Shown here: one piece after another, positions 56,707 to 64,000 of the stretch
Layout: each line of letters begins with the position of its first letter
Numbering within the stretch: the stretch's first letter is position 1
Source: Actinomadura sp. WMMA1423
Lineage (GTDB): Bacteria; Actinomycetota; Actinomycetes; Streptosporangiales; Streptosporangiaceae
Reading direction: 5' to 3'
NCBI RefSeq assembly: GCF_006547145.1
Contig: NZ_CP041244.1
Location: 8,246,001-8,310,000 of the forward strand
DNA: 64,000 nt
Notes under the pieces: model-generated
What the model was told of the DNA's origin: nothing
Database searches by the model: none
What the model saw: only the letters and a program-made list of their open reading frames with translations
Position numbers and translations under genes: made by a program

Positions 56707-57837
56707 GTGCTGACGCCGCTCGGGTGGGGGACGGCGGCCGGCTCGGTCCCGCTGTACGCGGCGGGCTGGTGGCTCGGTTATCCGGAGCCCGCCGTGCTCG
56801 CCGTCGCGGGCCTGGCCGCCGTGGCGGCCGCGCTGCTGTGGACGCTGCCGCGCCCGAAGCTGGAGGTCGGCCGGGAGATCGCGCCGACGCGGGTCGAGCG
56901 CGGCCGGCCCGCGGTGGGCGTCCTGCACGTGACGAACAAGGGGCGCGGAGCGCGCGGGCTCAGTGCCGAGGATGCGGCCGGAGGGACCGCGGTGGTGGTC
57001 GAGGTCCCGCGGCTGCGGCCCGGCGGCACGCGCACCGTGACCTACCGGCTGCCGACGGCCCGGCGCGGCGAGATCCAGGTGGGGCCGCTGCGGCTGGTGC
57101 GCGCCGATCCCCTCCGGCTGGCCCGCCGGGTGCGCGAGTACGGGTCGCCGCGGACCCTGCTCGTCCGGCCGCGGACGGTGCCGCTGGCGCCGCTGCCGTC
57201 CGGCCGCGCCCACCACCTGGACGGCCCGACCAGCGACAGGTCCCCGGCGGGGACCGCGACGTTCCACGCGCTGCGCGAGTACGTGATCGGCGACGAGCTG
57301 CGCCACGTCCACTGGAAGTCCTCGGCCCGCACCGGGACGCTGATGGTCCGCCAGCTCGTGGACGCCAGCCTGCCGACGACGGCGGTCGTGCTGGAGGCGC
57401 GTCCCGGCTCGTGGCCGGAGCCCGACGACTTCGAGCTGGCCGTGGACGCTGCGGCGTCGGTCGCGGCCGGGGCGGCGTCGGCGGGCTTCCCCGTCCGGAT
57501 CCTCACCGGCGAGGGCCAGATCGCCGACACGCGGGGCGGCCCGGACGACGTGGAGGTCCTCCTCGACCGGCTCACCGCCGTCCGGACGCGGGAGACGCCG
57601 CGCTCGGCCGTGGACGCGGTGCGGAGCCTGCGTGCGGGCGGCTCCCTCGTCGTCGTCACCCCCGACGGCGCCGAGCTCGCGCGCGTCGCGTCCGTCCGCG
57701 CCCGCTTCGACCGGATCGTGGTGCTGCGGGTCAGGCCGGCCGCGCCCGCCGCGGCGCCGCCCGGCGTCCAGCTCGTCGACTTCGCCGACCTGGACGCGCT
57801 GGCCGAGGCGTGGCGGCGGCTGGGGAGCACCCGGTGA
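56707..57837 (+). CDS. DUF58 domain protein
   Basis: A 376-residue protein. Two N-terminal membrane segments (WGTAAGSVPLYAAGWWLG, AVLAVAGLAAVAAALLWTL) precede a beta-rich region. The DUF58 signature is REYVIGDELRHVHWKSSART followed by GTLMVRQ. The C-terminal half is vWA-like without a recognisable MIDAS. It is the usual MoxR partner, with unknown cellular client. GTG 56707 is one base after the ATPase stop; the stop overlaps the next GTG (GTGA), so the three genes are translationally coupled. Confidence 0.92.
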   Translation: MLTPLGWGTAAGSVPLYAAGWWLGYPEPAVLAVAGLAAVAAALLWTLPRPKLEVGREIAPTRVERGRPAVGVLHVTNKGRGARGLSAEDAAGGTAVVVEVPRLRPGGTRTVTYRLPTARRGEIQVGPLRLVRADPLRLARRVREYGSPRTLLVRPRTVPLAPLPSGRAHHLDGPTSDRSPAGTATFHALREYVIGDELRHVHWKSSARTGTLMVRQLVDASLPTTAVVLEARPGSWPEPDDFELAVDAAASVAAGAASAGFPVRILTGEGQIADTRGGPDDVEVLLDRLTAVRTRETPRSAVDAVRSLRAGGSLVVVTPDGAELARVASVRARFDRIVVLRVRPAAPAAAPPGVQLVDFADLDALAEAWRRLGSTR

Positions 57838-60035
57838 CGCGGTACGTCTCGATCGCCGTGACGGCCTGCGTCGTCGCCGTCGCCGGGCTGGCGTTCCAGC
57901 GGGTCTTCGGGCTCGGTCCGGTCGTGCCCGTCGTCGCCGTCGCGGCGGTCGTGCCCACCGTGCTGTCCGGGTTGCTGTCGGGACCGCGCAAGGGCGGGGA
58001 CCCGTGGCCGCTGTGGATCTCGCTGGTGCTGACGGTCGTCGCCTGGGCGGGGACGGTCTCGGTCACCGTCCTGCGCCCCGCCCTCGGCGGCGGGACGCTG
58101 CCGAACGCGCTGCGCGAGGGCGTGCTCGGCTCGTGGAAGTCGATCCTGACCACGCTGCTGCCCGCCCCCGCGAAGCCGGAGTACCTCGTCCTGGTCCACG
58201 TGGTGGTGTGGCTCGCGGCGTTCGCGGCGGCGGAGCTGGCGCTGCGCACGTCGCTGCGCGCCCTGCCCTGCGTGCCCGCACTCGGCGTGTGGGCGGTCGC
58301 GCTGCTGCTCGGAGTGGACGGCCCGGGCTCCAACCTTCCGCTCGCCGCCGCGACCGTCGTGCTCGTCGCCGTGCTCGTCCTCGTCCGCGCGGACGGTCCC
58401 GGCTCGGGCGTCGCCTGGCGGCCCCTCGCGATCGGCGTGCCCACCGCGGCCGTCCTTGGGGCGCTGGCCTTCGCCGCCGGAACCGTCGTCCCCGTCAGCG
58501 CGGACCCGTACGACCCGCGCGAGCAGGTGCAGGCGCCTCCACCGCGGCAGCGCGACGGCGTGAGCCCGCTGGACCGCGTCGGCGGCTGGCTGCTCGTCCC
58601 CGACCAGGTGATGTTCACGGTCCGGTCCCGGCGCGGCGAGATCGAGCGGCTCGCGGTGCTGGACAGGTTCGACGGCGTGACGTGGTCGTCCTCGGCGCGG
58701 TTCGTCCCGACCGGGAGCCGCGTGCCGCAGGGACCGGACCCGGACCGCGAGCACGAGGTCGTGCAGGACATCACGATCCGCGACCTGCCGGGCGTGTGGG
58801 TGCCCGCCCCCGACCGGCCGCGGGAGGTCGGCGGGCTCCCCGTCGTCGTCGACCCGGCCAGCGGGGCGCTGGCCGCCGCGCAGCCGCTGCGTCCCGGGCA
58901 GACCTACCGCGTCGAGTCCGTCGTCCCCGAATGGACCGTCGACGACCTCGCCGGAGCGGCGGTGGCGGTCGACGCGGAGGCGCGGGCGGCGCGGGAGCTG
59001 CCCTGGGGTCCGGGCGCCGAGCAGCCCCCCGTCCAGCTCGCCGAGTTCCGCAGGTTCGCCCAGGCCGCGACGCGGGGCGCCGTGTCGCCCATCCAGAAGG
59101 CCGCGATGCTCGCCGAGTACCTCAAGCGCTATGCCCGGTACGACGTCACCGCCCCGCCCGGCCACACCTACCGGCAGCTGGACTACTTCCTGGGCGAGGG
59201 CCGGCGCGGCACGCCCGAGCACTTCGCGACCGCCTACGCCCTGCTGGCCCGGGCGCTCGGCCTGCCGTCCCGCGTCGTCGTGGGCTTCGACGGAGGCGAA
59301 CGCACGGGCGACACCGCCGAGGTCCGGTCCGGGGACGTGATGGTGTGGCCGGAGATCAAGTTCGAGCGGCTCGGCTGGGTCCGGTTCAACCCGCTCCCCG
59401 ACGGCGCGCGCCGGTCCAGGAGGAACGACTCCGTCGCGGCGGGGGAGACGGAGCAGAAGCTGGAGCAGGCGCAGAAGAGCGCGGCCTCGCAGCAGCGAGG
59501 CCAGGGAGCGCGCGGCACGACGCGGGAGGGCCCGCGGCAGGCGCCCGCCGCCGCCGACCGGCCCACGCCGTGGTGGGTGTTCGCCTCGATCGCGGCGGGC
59601 GCGCTCGCCCTCGGCTACCTGTGCGCCGTCCTGCTCGCCCCCGCCCTGCGGAGGCGGCGCCGCCGGGCCGGGCCGCCCGCGGCCCGCATCACCGGCGCCT
59701 GGCACCAGGCGCTCGACCACCTCGCCGACGTCGGCCTGTCCACGGCCCGGACGCTGACCGCGCACGAGGTCGCCGGCTTCGGCGCGTCCGCCGTCGGCGA
59801 CGACGCCCGCGGCCACCTCGGGCCGCTCGCCGACCTCGTCAACCGCAGCCGCTTCGCCGCGTCCCGGCCGGACGAGGCCGCCGCCGACCGGGCCTGGCGG
59901 CACACCGACGAGCTCGGCCGCCTCGTCACCGCGAGGGCCGGGCGGCTGCGCCGGCTCCGGCGCCGCCTGCACCCCCGGTCCCTGCGGGACCGGTCGCCGC
60001 GCGACGACCGCCCCGTCAGGACGGGGGCACGCTGA
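57834..60035 (+). CDS. TgpA-like membrane transglutaminase homologue, triad lost
   Basis: A 733-residue protein. About six N-terminal membrane segments are followed by a long extracellular part, a transglutaminase-like domain, one further membrane segment (VFASIAAGALALGYLCAVLL) and a basic cytoplasmic tail. In active enzymes the Cys lies in GYCEQFA, the His in HAWPE and the Asp in WVxFDPT. Here they read GTPEHFA (Pro461), VMVWPEI (Met503) and WVRFNPLP (Asn519). The Cys-His-Asp triad is therefore absent and peptidase or transglutaminase activity is not expected. It may act as a binding or scaffold module for the MoxR-DUF58 pair. Its last 20 bp overlap the convergent gene. Confidence 0.9.
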   Translation: MTRYVSIAVTACVVAVAGLAFQRVFGLGPVVPVVAVAAVVPTVLSGLLSGPRKGGDPWPLWISLVLTVVAWAGTVSVTVLRPALGGGTLPNALREGVLGSWKSILTTLLPAPAKPEYLVLVHVVVWLAAFAAAELALRTSLRALPCVPALGVWAVALLLGVDGPGSNLPLAAATVVLVAVLVLVRADGPGSGVAWRPLAIGVPTAAVLGALAFAAGTVVPVSADPYDPREQVQAPPPRQRDGVSPLDRVGGWLLVPDQVMFTVRSRRGEIERLAVLDRFDGVTWSSSARFVPTGSRVPQGPDPDREHEVVQDITIRDLPGVWVPAPDRPREVGGLPVVVDPASGALAAAQPLRPGQTYRVESVVPEWTVDDLAGAAVAVDAEARAARELPWGPGAEQPPVQLAEFRRFAQAATRGAVSPIQKAAMLAEYLKRYARYDVTAPPGHTYRQLDYFLGEGRRGTPEHFATAYALLARALGLPSRVVVGFDGGERTGDTAEVRSGDVMVWPEIKFERLGWVRFNPLPDGARRSRRNDSVAAGETEQKLEQAQKSAASQQRGQGARGTTREGPRQAPAAADRPTPWWVFASIAAGALALGYLCAVLLAPALRRRRRRAGPPAARITGAWHQALDHLADVGLSTARTLTAHEVAGFGASAVGDDARGHLGPLADLVNRSRFAASRPDEAAADRAWRHTDELGRLVTARAGRLRRLRRRLHPRSLRDRSPRDDRPVRTGAR

Positions 60036-60654
60036 CCGCGATCTCGCCGCCGAGCACCGCGCCCCCCGCGAGCTCCAGGTCGTCGCCGCTCCAGAACCGG
60101 CCCGGGTCGAACCAGTTCGGGCGGCGCCCCTTCGGCAGCAGCCCCATCGACTGGTACGTCACCGCGACGACCTCCGCGCAGAACGCCGTCTCCAGGTTCG
60201 CGTCCCGCTCGGCGGGCCGCCGGATCGGCACCCGCCCGCGCGCCCACCGCGTCGCGAGCTTCGACGTCGAGGGGAACGGCGTGCCGTCCAGCCGCGCCAC
60301 GGCGCGCAGCGCGGCGTCCTCCGCCTCCCGGGACGGCGGCGGCTCGAGCTGCCGCAGCCACGCCCGCTGCCCGTAGCGGTTGCCCCAGGCCAGCACCGCG
60401 TCCCGCAGGTCGTGCAGCTGCGCGCCGCGGTGGTGCCCGCCGGTCCACATGTCCCGCAGCGACCGGCCGAGCTCGGCGTGCCACATCAGCGGCGGCAGGT
60501 CGTCGATCACCAGCGCCATGCCGACGTGGTTGACGGGGCTGTTGGTCGTCATCTGGATGGCGCGGTCGGTGGCCGTGCGGCCCCGGAACAGCCACACGTC
60601 CCCGGTGCGGGTCAGCTCGACGGCCTCGCTGAGAGAGATGCTCGTAGCCGGCAT
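60016..60654 (-). CDS. YiiX/YaeF-like papain-fold protein (C92 type)
   Basis: A 212-residue protein resembling permuted NlpC/P60-type (YiiX) enzymes. The His is in SPVNHVGMALVI near residue 45, after GDVWLFRGRTATDRAIQ. The Cys is in ETAFCAEVVAVTYQSMGLL near residue 160, and the terminal WFDPGRFW is typical. Members are thought to cut amide bonds in cell-wall or lipid substrates. No signal peptide is visible. It overlaps the transglutaminase-like gene by 20 bp (convergent) and is divergent from a small membrane protein with only 18 bp between starts. The start is ATG 60654. Confidence 0.78.
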   Translation of the reverse strand: MPATSISLSEAVELTRTGDVWLFRGRTATDRAIQMTTNSPVNHVGMALVIDDLPPLMWHAELGRSLRDMWTGGHHRGAQLHDLRDAVLAWGNRYGQRAWLRQLEPPPSREAEDAALRAVARLDGTPFPSTSKLATRWARGRVPIRRPAERDANLETAFCAEVVAVTYQSMGLLPKGRRPNWFDPGRFWSGDDLELAGGAVLGGEIAVSVPPS

Positions 60655-60672
60655 GATCGCTACGGTAGCCGT
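60655..60672. promoter_or_regulatory. 18-bp bidirectional promoter with shared -10 element
   Basis: The gap between the two divergent ATGs contains TACGGTA at 60661-60667, whose complement reads TACCGTA. The rightward -10 (TACGGT) lies six nt and the leftward -10 (TACCGT) seven nt from the respective start codon, so both genes look leaderless and use the same bases. Confidence 0.65.
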
Positions 60673-60888
60673 ATGCGCACGTCGAAAGGGTCCGCCCTCG
60701 GGAAAGCCGCAGCCGCCTGGAAGGCGTTCAGCCTCTGGAAGGCGCTGGGCGTCGCCGGGTTCGTCGGCGTCGCCGCGACCGGGGCCGTCATCGTGCGGGC
60801 CGAGCGCCGCCGCCGCGCCTACACCCCCGACGAGATCCGCGAGCGGCTTCACGAGCGGCTCGACGGGCGGCCGGAGGCGCGGCCATGA
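60673..60888 (+). CDS. Small single-pass membrane protein
   Basis: A 71-residue protein with one hydrophobic segment (ALGVAGFVGVAATGAVIV) flanked by a basic stop-transfer run (RAERRRR) and a charged, cytoplasmic-type C-terminus (YTPDEIRERLHERLDG). I recognise no family. Its stop overlaps the ATG of the following PLP enzyme (ATGA), so it is translated with it. The start is supported by the absence of any upstream alternative past the divergent ATG and by a TACGGT hexamer six nt ahead, consistent with a leaderless message. Confidence 0.75.
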   Translation: MRTSKGSALGKAAAAWKAFSLWKALGVAGFVGVAATGAVIVRAERRRRAYTPDEIRERLHERLDGRPEARP

Positions 60889-61820
60889 CGGTGCGCGCCG
60901 TCCGCCCGCCCGGCCCGGACGACCTGGAGCGCGCCTGGCGGGCCGTGTCCGCCGAGCTGGCGCCGACGCCGCTGGTCCCCTCGGGCCTGGCGCCCGGCGC
61001 CCTGCTGAAGCTGGAGACGTTCCAGCCGACCGGCGCGTTCAAGGTGCGGGGCGCGCTCGCGGCCGTCGCCGCGCTCCCGGAGGGGGAGCCCGCCGTCACG
61101 GCGAGCGCGGGCAACCACGGCCTCGGCATGGCCTACGCCGCCGCGAAGGCGGGCGCGCAGGTCACCGTCGTGGTCTCCACCCGGGCCTCGCAGGTCAAGG
61201 TCGACAGGATCGGCGCGCTCCCGGTGCGGCTCGTCCGGCACGGGACGAGCTATGACGAGGCCGAGGCGCACGCCCTGACACTGCCCGGCCGGTACGTCTC
61301 GCCCTACAACGACCCGGCGGTCATCGCGGGGCAGGGCACCATCGGCCGCGAGCTCGACCGGCAGGCGGACGGTCCGCTCACGGTCGTCGCGCCGGTCGGC
61401 GGCGGCGGGCTGGTCGCCGGCCTGTGCCTGTGGGCGCGCGAGCGCGGCGACGTGCGGGTGGTGGGCGTGGAGTCGGCGGTGTCGCGCGGCGTCTCGGCGT
61501 CCGTGGCGGCGGGCCGGGTGGTCGAGGTCGAGGTCGGCGAGACGTTCGCCGACGGTCTGCCCGGCAATCTCGAACCCGGCTGCGTCACCCCGGAGGTGAT
61601 CGGGCGGACGGCCGAGCTGACCTCCGTCACCGACGAGGAGATCCGGACCGCGCTGCGCTGGCTGTTCCACGAGCACGGGCTCGTCGCCGAGGGCGCGGGC
61701 GCCGCGGCGGTCGCAGCCGTCCTCGCCGGGAAGGCGGAGGCGAGCGGGAGCCTCGTGGTGGTCGTCTCCGGGCGCAACATCACCGTTCCGGCCTACCTCG
61801 CCGCCATGGGCGGACGCTGA
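60885..61820 (+). CDS. PLP-dependent Ser/Thr dehydratase (serine racemase-like)
   Basis: A 311-residue fold-type II PLP enzyme. The PLP lysine is in PTGAFKVRGAL, the substrate loop SAGNHGLGMAYAA, and the phosphate loop PVGGGGLVAG. Threonine/serine dehydratases and serine racemases share this pattern and deaminate or racemise hydroxy-amino acids. No ACT regulatory domain follows, so it is the short, catabolic or racemase-like form. The 4-bp ATGA overlap with the small membrane protein implies coupling. The exact substrate is unclear; the usual options are threonine, serine or a threo-hydroxyaspartate-like substrate. Confidence 0.9.
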   Translation: MTVRAVRPPGPDDLERAWRAVSAELAPTPLVPSGLAPGALLKLETFQPTGAFKVRGALAAVAALPEGEPAVTASAGNHGLGMAYAAAKAGAQVTVVVSTRASQVKVDRIGALPVRLVRHGTSYDEAEAHALTLPGRYVSPYNDPAVIAGQGTIGRELDRQADGPLTVVAPVGGGGLVAGLCLWARERGDVRVVGVESAVSRGVSASVAAGRVVEVEVGETFADGLPGNLEPGCVTPEVIGRTAELTSVTDEEIRTALRWLFHEHGLVAEGAGAAAVAAVLAGKAEASGSLVVVVSGRNITVPAYLAAMGGR

Positions 61821-61895
61821 ACCGGGGCGTTCCCGAGAATTCCGATGACGGTGGGACATGAGCGGCTACGGTGTCCTATGCGGAAAGGGTAGGTG

Positions 61896-64000
61896 ATGGG
61901 GGACATGTCGGCCCTGAAGGTTCTGTTTCGGCGAGATCGGCTGACCGGGCAGGTCGCCATCGGGCTGACCGGCGTGGTCATCATCGCGGCCGTCGCGTAC
62001 GGGGTGGGCGTGGCGAGCGCCAAGTACCGGCTCGCCGAGGTCGGCGCCTGGCTCGCCGCCGACCGCAAGGGCGCCCTCGTCCACGCCAACGGGCCCGCGG
62101 CCAAGGTCGACGGCAAGGCCGCCCTGCCCGCGCAGATGCGCGGCCACAACATCAAGATCGTCCAGGACGGCACCACCGTGCTGCTCGTCGACCAGACCAC
62201 CGGCGTCGTGAGCCGGCTCGACCCCGCCCAGCTGAACGTGGGCGCGAGCCGGCCGCTCGGTCAGGGTCTCCAGGTCATCGCGGACGCCGGGAAGGCGTAC
62301 ACGGTCGACTCCGTCAAGGGCGTCCTCCAGCAGATCGACCCGATCAGCCTGACCCCGGTCGGCGCGTCCGCGACGCTGACGCCCGTCCTCGGGCAGGCGG
62401 GTATCGACGCGCGGGGCGCCCTGTGGGTGCCGGTGGCGGGGAACGGGCAGGTCACGGCATTCAAGGACGGCAAGTCGCAACCGCCGGTGAAGACCGGCCG
62501 GCCGGGTGACGACCTCGCGCTCACCATCGCCGCGGGCGATCCGGTCGTGGTGAACTCCACGGCCGCCACCGCCACGGTCGTCAAGCCGTCCGGGACGCCG
62601 CTGACGGTGGCCCTGCCGGCGACCGTGAAGCGGGCGGGCCGCGGCGGCGTGCTCGCCCCGCCCGCCACCGAGGGCAGGACCGTCCCGCTGCTGGTGCCCG
62701 GCGCCGGGTCGCTGGTGACTGTCGACACCGACACCGGGCGGTACTCCAGCACGCGTCTCGCCATGCCGAAGCACCGGTACCGGCCGCCGCAGATGCTCGG
62801 TGCGAAGGTCTACATCCCCGACGAGACGGCCGGGGCCCTGCTCGTGTACGACTCGGCGGGCAACCGGTTCGAGCCGCCGGTCCCGGTCGCCGGGCGGCCC
62901 GCCAGGCTGGACGTCTTCGTTCGTGACGGCCTGCTGTGGGCGAACGACCCGTCGGGCTCGCGCGCCGTGGTGATCGACGGAAAGGGCGACCGCAAGGGCA
63001 TCGACAAGTACCGCGACAAGGTCCCGGGCGGCGCCGGGCGCCGCACCCTCCCGCAGCCGGGCGGCGGTGACGCCCCGCCGCCCAGCACCTCGCCGCCCGA
63101 TGTCCCGCTGCCCAGTGCCAACCCGCAGGAGCCGCGCCGGCCGCGTCCCGGCGAGCCTCCGTCCGCGCCGGCGAACGTGTCGGTCACGCCGGGTGCGGGC
63201 ACGATGCGGATCGACTTCCAGCCCTCCCAGGGCGAGGGCGTCCTCGGGTACGTGCTGAAGGGCGTCCCGCCCGGTCTCACGGCGAGCCCGTCCGCGATCA
63301 CCCCCGGCGCCGGGCCGTTCACCTTCACGGTGAGCGGCGGGGACTGCGGCAGCGAGTACCAGTTCCGCGTGGCCGTCCGCTACCGCGACGGCACCGGCCG
63401 GACCCGCGAGCAGTTGTCGGCGCCCAGCGACCCCGCCCGGCCGTGCGTGACGCCCGGCGCGCCGACCGGCCTCACCGCGCAGGCCACCGCCTCCGGGACG
63501 AAGGTCTCCTGGACGGCCCCGTCCGGCGCGTCCAGCTACCGGCTCACCTGGGACGGCCCGGTCACGGGCGCCACGACGGTGAACGCCGCGGCGGGCTCGG
63601 CCGTGTCCACGACGCTCGGCAACGTCTGGACGAACGGGTCCTACACCTTCTCCGTCGCCGCCGTGAACGGGGCGGGCACGGGCACGGCCGCGAGGCTCGG
63701 CACCAGGCTCACCGGCCCCGCGGCCAAGTACCCGGTGGAGCGCAACGGGAAATCCGACGCCTACATCCGGAGCGTCGCCGATGCCAACAACAGCGGCGCG
63801 ACCATCGCCACCATGACCGACAACAACGGCGAGCTCGTTGTCGTGAATTGCCAGAAGAAGGGCGTTTCCTACACCCACCCCAGAGACTCCAGCCTCACCG
63901 GAGACATGTACGCCAACATCACGTGGAGCGGCAAGACCGGCTACGTGATCGGCTACCTGGTCAACACGCCGGGTGACTGGAAGAGCTTCGCGGGTCCCGC
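61896..64000 (+). CDS. Membrane-anchored protein with fibronectin III domains (partial)
   Basis: The first 701 residues of a protein that continues beyond the window. Residue 20 to 45 is a single membrane anchor (TGQVAIGLTGVVIIAAVAYG). A beta-propeller-like series of repeats follows (GVVSRLDPAQLNVG, AYTVDSVKGVLQQIDPISL, GALLVYDSAGNRF). After a Pro/Ser-rich linker near residue 390 come two fibronectin type III domains (PSAPANVSVTPGAGTMRIDF, PGAPTGLTAQATASGTKVSW). The final visible 90 residues resemble a small beta domain with VVVNCQKKGV. Similar proteins often lie beside MoxR-DUF58-transglutaminase genes, as here. Start ATG 61896; ATG 61905 is an alternative. Function probably structural or adhesive at the surface. 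Confidence 0.82.
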   Translation, partial: MGDMSALKVLFRRDRLTGQVAIGLTGVVIIAAVAYGVGVASAKYRLAEVGAWLAADRKGALVHANGPAAKVDGKAALPAQMRGHNIKIVQDGTTVLLVDQTTGVVSRLDPAQLNVGASRPLGQGLQVIADAGKAYTVDSVKGVLQQIDPISLTPVGASATLTPVLGQAGIDARGALWVPVAGNGQVTAFKDGKSQPPVKTGRPGDDLALTIAAGDPVVVNSTAATATVVKPSGTPLTVALPATVKRAGRGGVLAPPATEGRTVPLLVPGAGSLVTVDTDTGRYSSTRLAMPKHRYRPPQMLGAKVYIPDETAGALLVYDSAGNRFEPPVPVAGRPARLDVFVRDGLLWANDPSGSRAVVIDGKGDRKGIDKYRDKVPGGAGRRTLPQPGGGDAPPPSTSPPDVPLPSANPQEPRRPRPGEPPSAPANVSVTPGAGTMRIDFQPSQGEGVLGYVLKGVPPGLTASPSAITPGAGPFTFTVSGGDCGSEYQFRVAVRYRDGTGRTREQLSAPSDPARPCVTPGAPTGLTAQATASGTKVSWTAPSGASSYRLTWDGPVTGATTVNAAAGSAVSTTLGNVWTNGSYTFSVAAVNGAGTGTAARLGTRLTGPAAKYPVERNGKSDAYIRSVADANNSGATIATMTDNNGELVVVNCQKKGVSYTHPRDSSLTGDMYANITWSGKTGYVIGYLVNTPGDWKSFAGP

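Overview
The window is very GC-rich actinomycete DNA. High GC at third codon positions, frequent GTG/TTG starts, GTGA/ATGA gene overlaps, leaderless-type promoters and a perfect CebR-type operator all fit. The gene repertoire suggests a Thermomonosporaceae-like genome such as Actinomadura, but genus cannot be proven from the sequence. I recognised no rRNA, tRNA or CRISPR array.

Region 1 (1 to about 21.0 kb) is a biosynthetic gene cluster that continues off the left edge. It combines three polyketide synthase types: the start of a type I PKS (KS domain), a discrete KS plus a Cys-less KS partner with a free acyltransferase and acyl carrier protein, and a type III PKS. A Phe-type MIO ammonia-lyase and a feruloyl/cinnamoyl-CoA ligase would supply a cinnamoyl starter. 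An inositol-1-phosphate synthase, a Gfo/Idh dehydrogenase and two DegT aminotransferases would supply an aminocyclitol. A free condensation-domain protein could join acyl chain and amine. A P-loop sulfotransferase, an ASST-type arylsulfotransferase, a type II thioesterase and an O-methyltransferase homologue lacking metal ligands could tailor or proofread. A LuxR regulator sits in the middle, and two operon starts share a 51-nt conserved element. The likely product class, a (sulfated) phenylpolyketide-aminocyclitol amide, is inference.

Region 2 (21.0 to 27.3 kb) holds a GT-A-like protein and an atypical-codon hypothetical gene at the cluster edge. Next come a GroES homologue, a secreted trypsin-like protease with Phe in the oxyanion position, a multi-pass membrane protein, an SDR and a Baeyer-Villiger-type monooxygenase.

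Region 3 (27.4 to 33.6 kb) is an operon of three DUF4132 proteins, the middle one lacking the conserved core motif, followed by a 130-residue protein with a MoaD/ubiquitin-like C-terminus ending Gly-Gly. Region 6 (47.0 to 54.4 kb) encodes vWA, DUF5682, MoxR ATPase, DUF5691 and SWIM proteins in one overlapping operon. Together these resemble the E. coli yehI-yehL-yehM-yehP-yehQ set, and the diGly protein is the most novel-looking part.

Region 4 (33.6 to 42.7 kb) carries regulators, an aldo-keto reductase, a diacylglycerol-kinase-like lipid kinase, an esterase fold without its serine, an amidohydrolase, and a CebR-controlled GH5-CBM2/GH44-CBM2 cellulase pair. Region 5 (42.7 to 47.0 kb) has a zinc-type CDF exporter with an ArsR sensor, then a lipoprotein divergent from a membrane Ser/Thr kinase.

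Region 7 (54.5 to 64.0 kb) has an M50-like membrane protease, a MoxR-DUF58-transglutaminase operon whose transglutaminase has lost its Cys-His-Asp triad, a YiiX-like protein facing a small membrane protein across an 18-bp bidirectional promoter, a PLP ammonia-lyase, and a partial membrane protein with fibronectin III domains.
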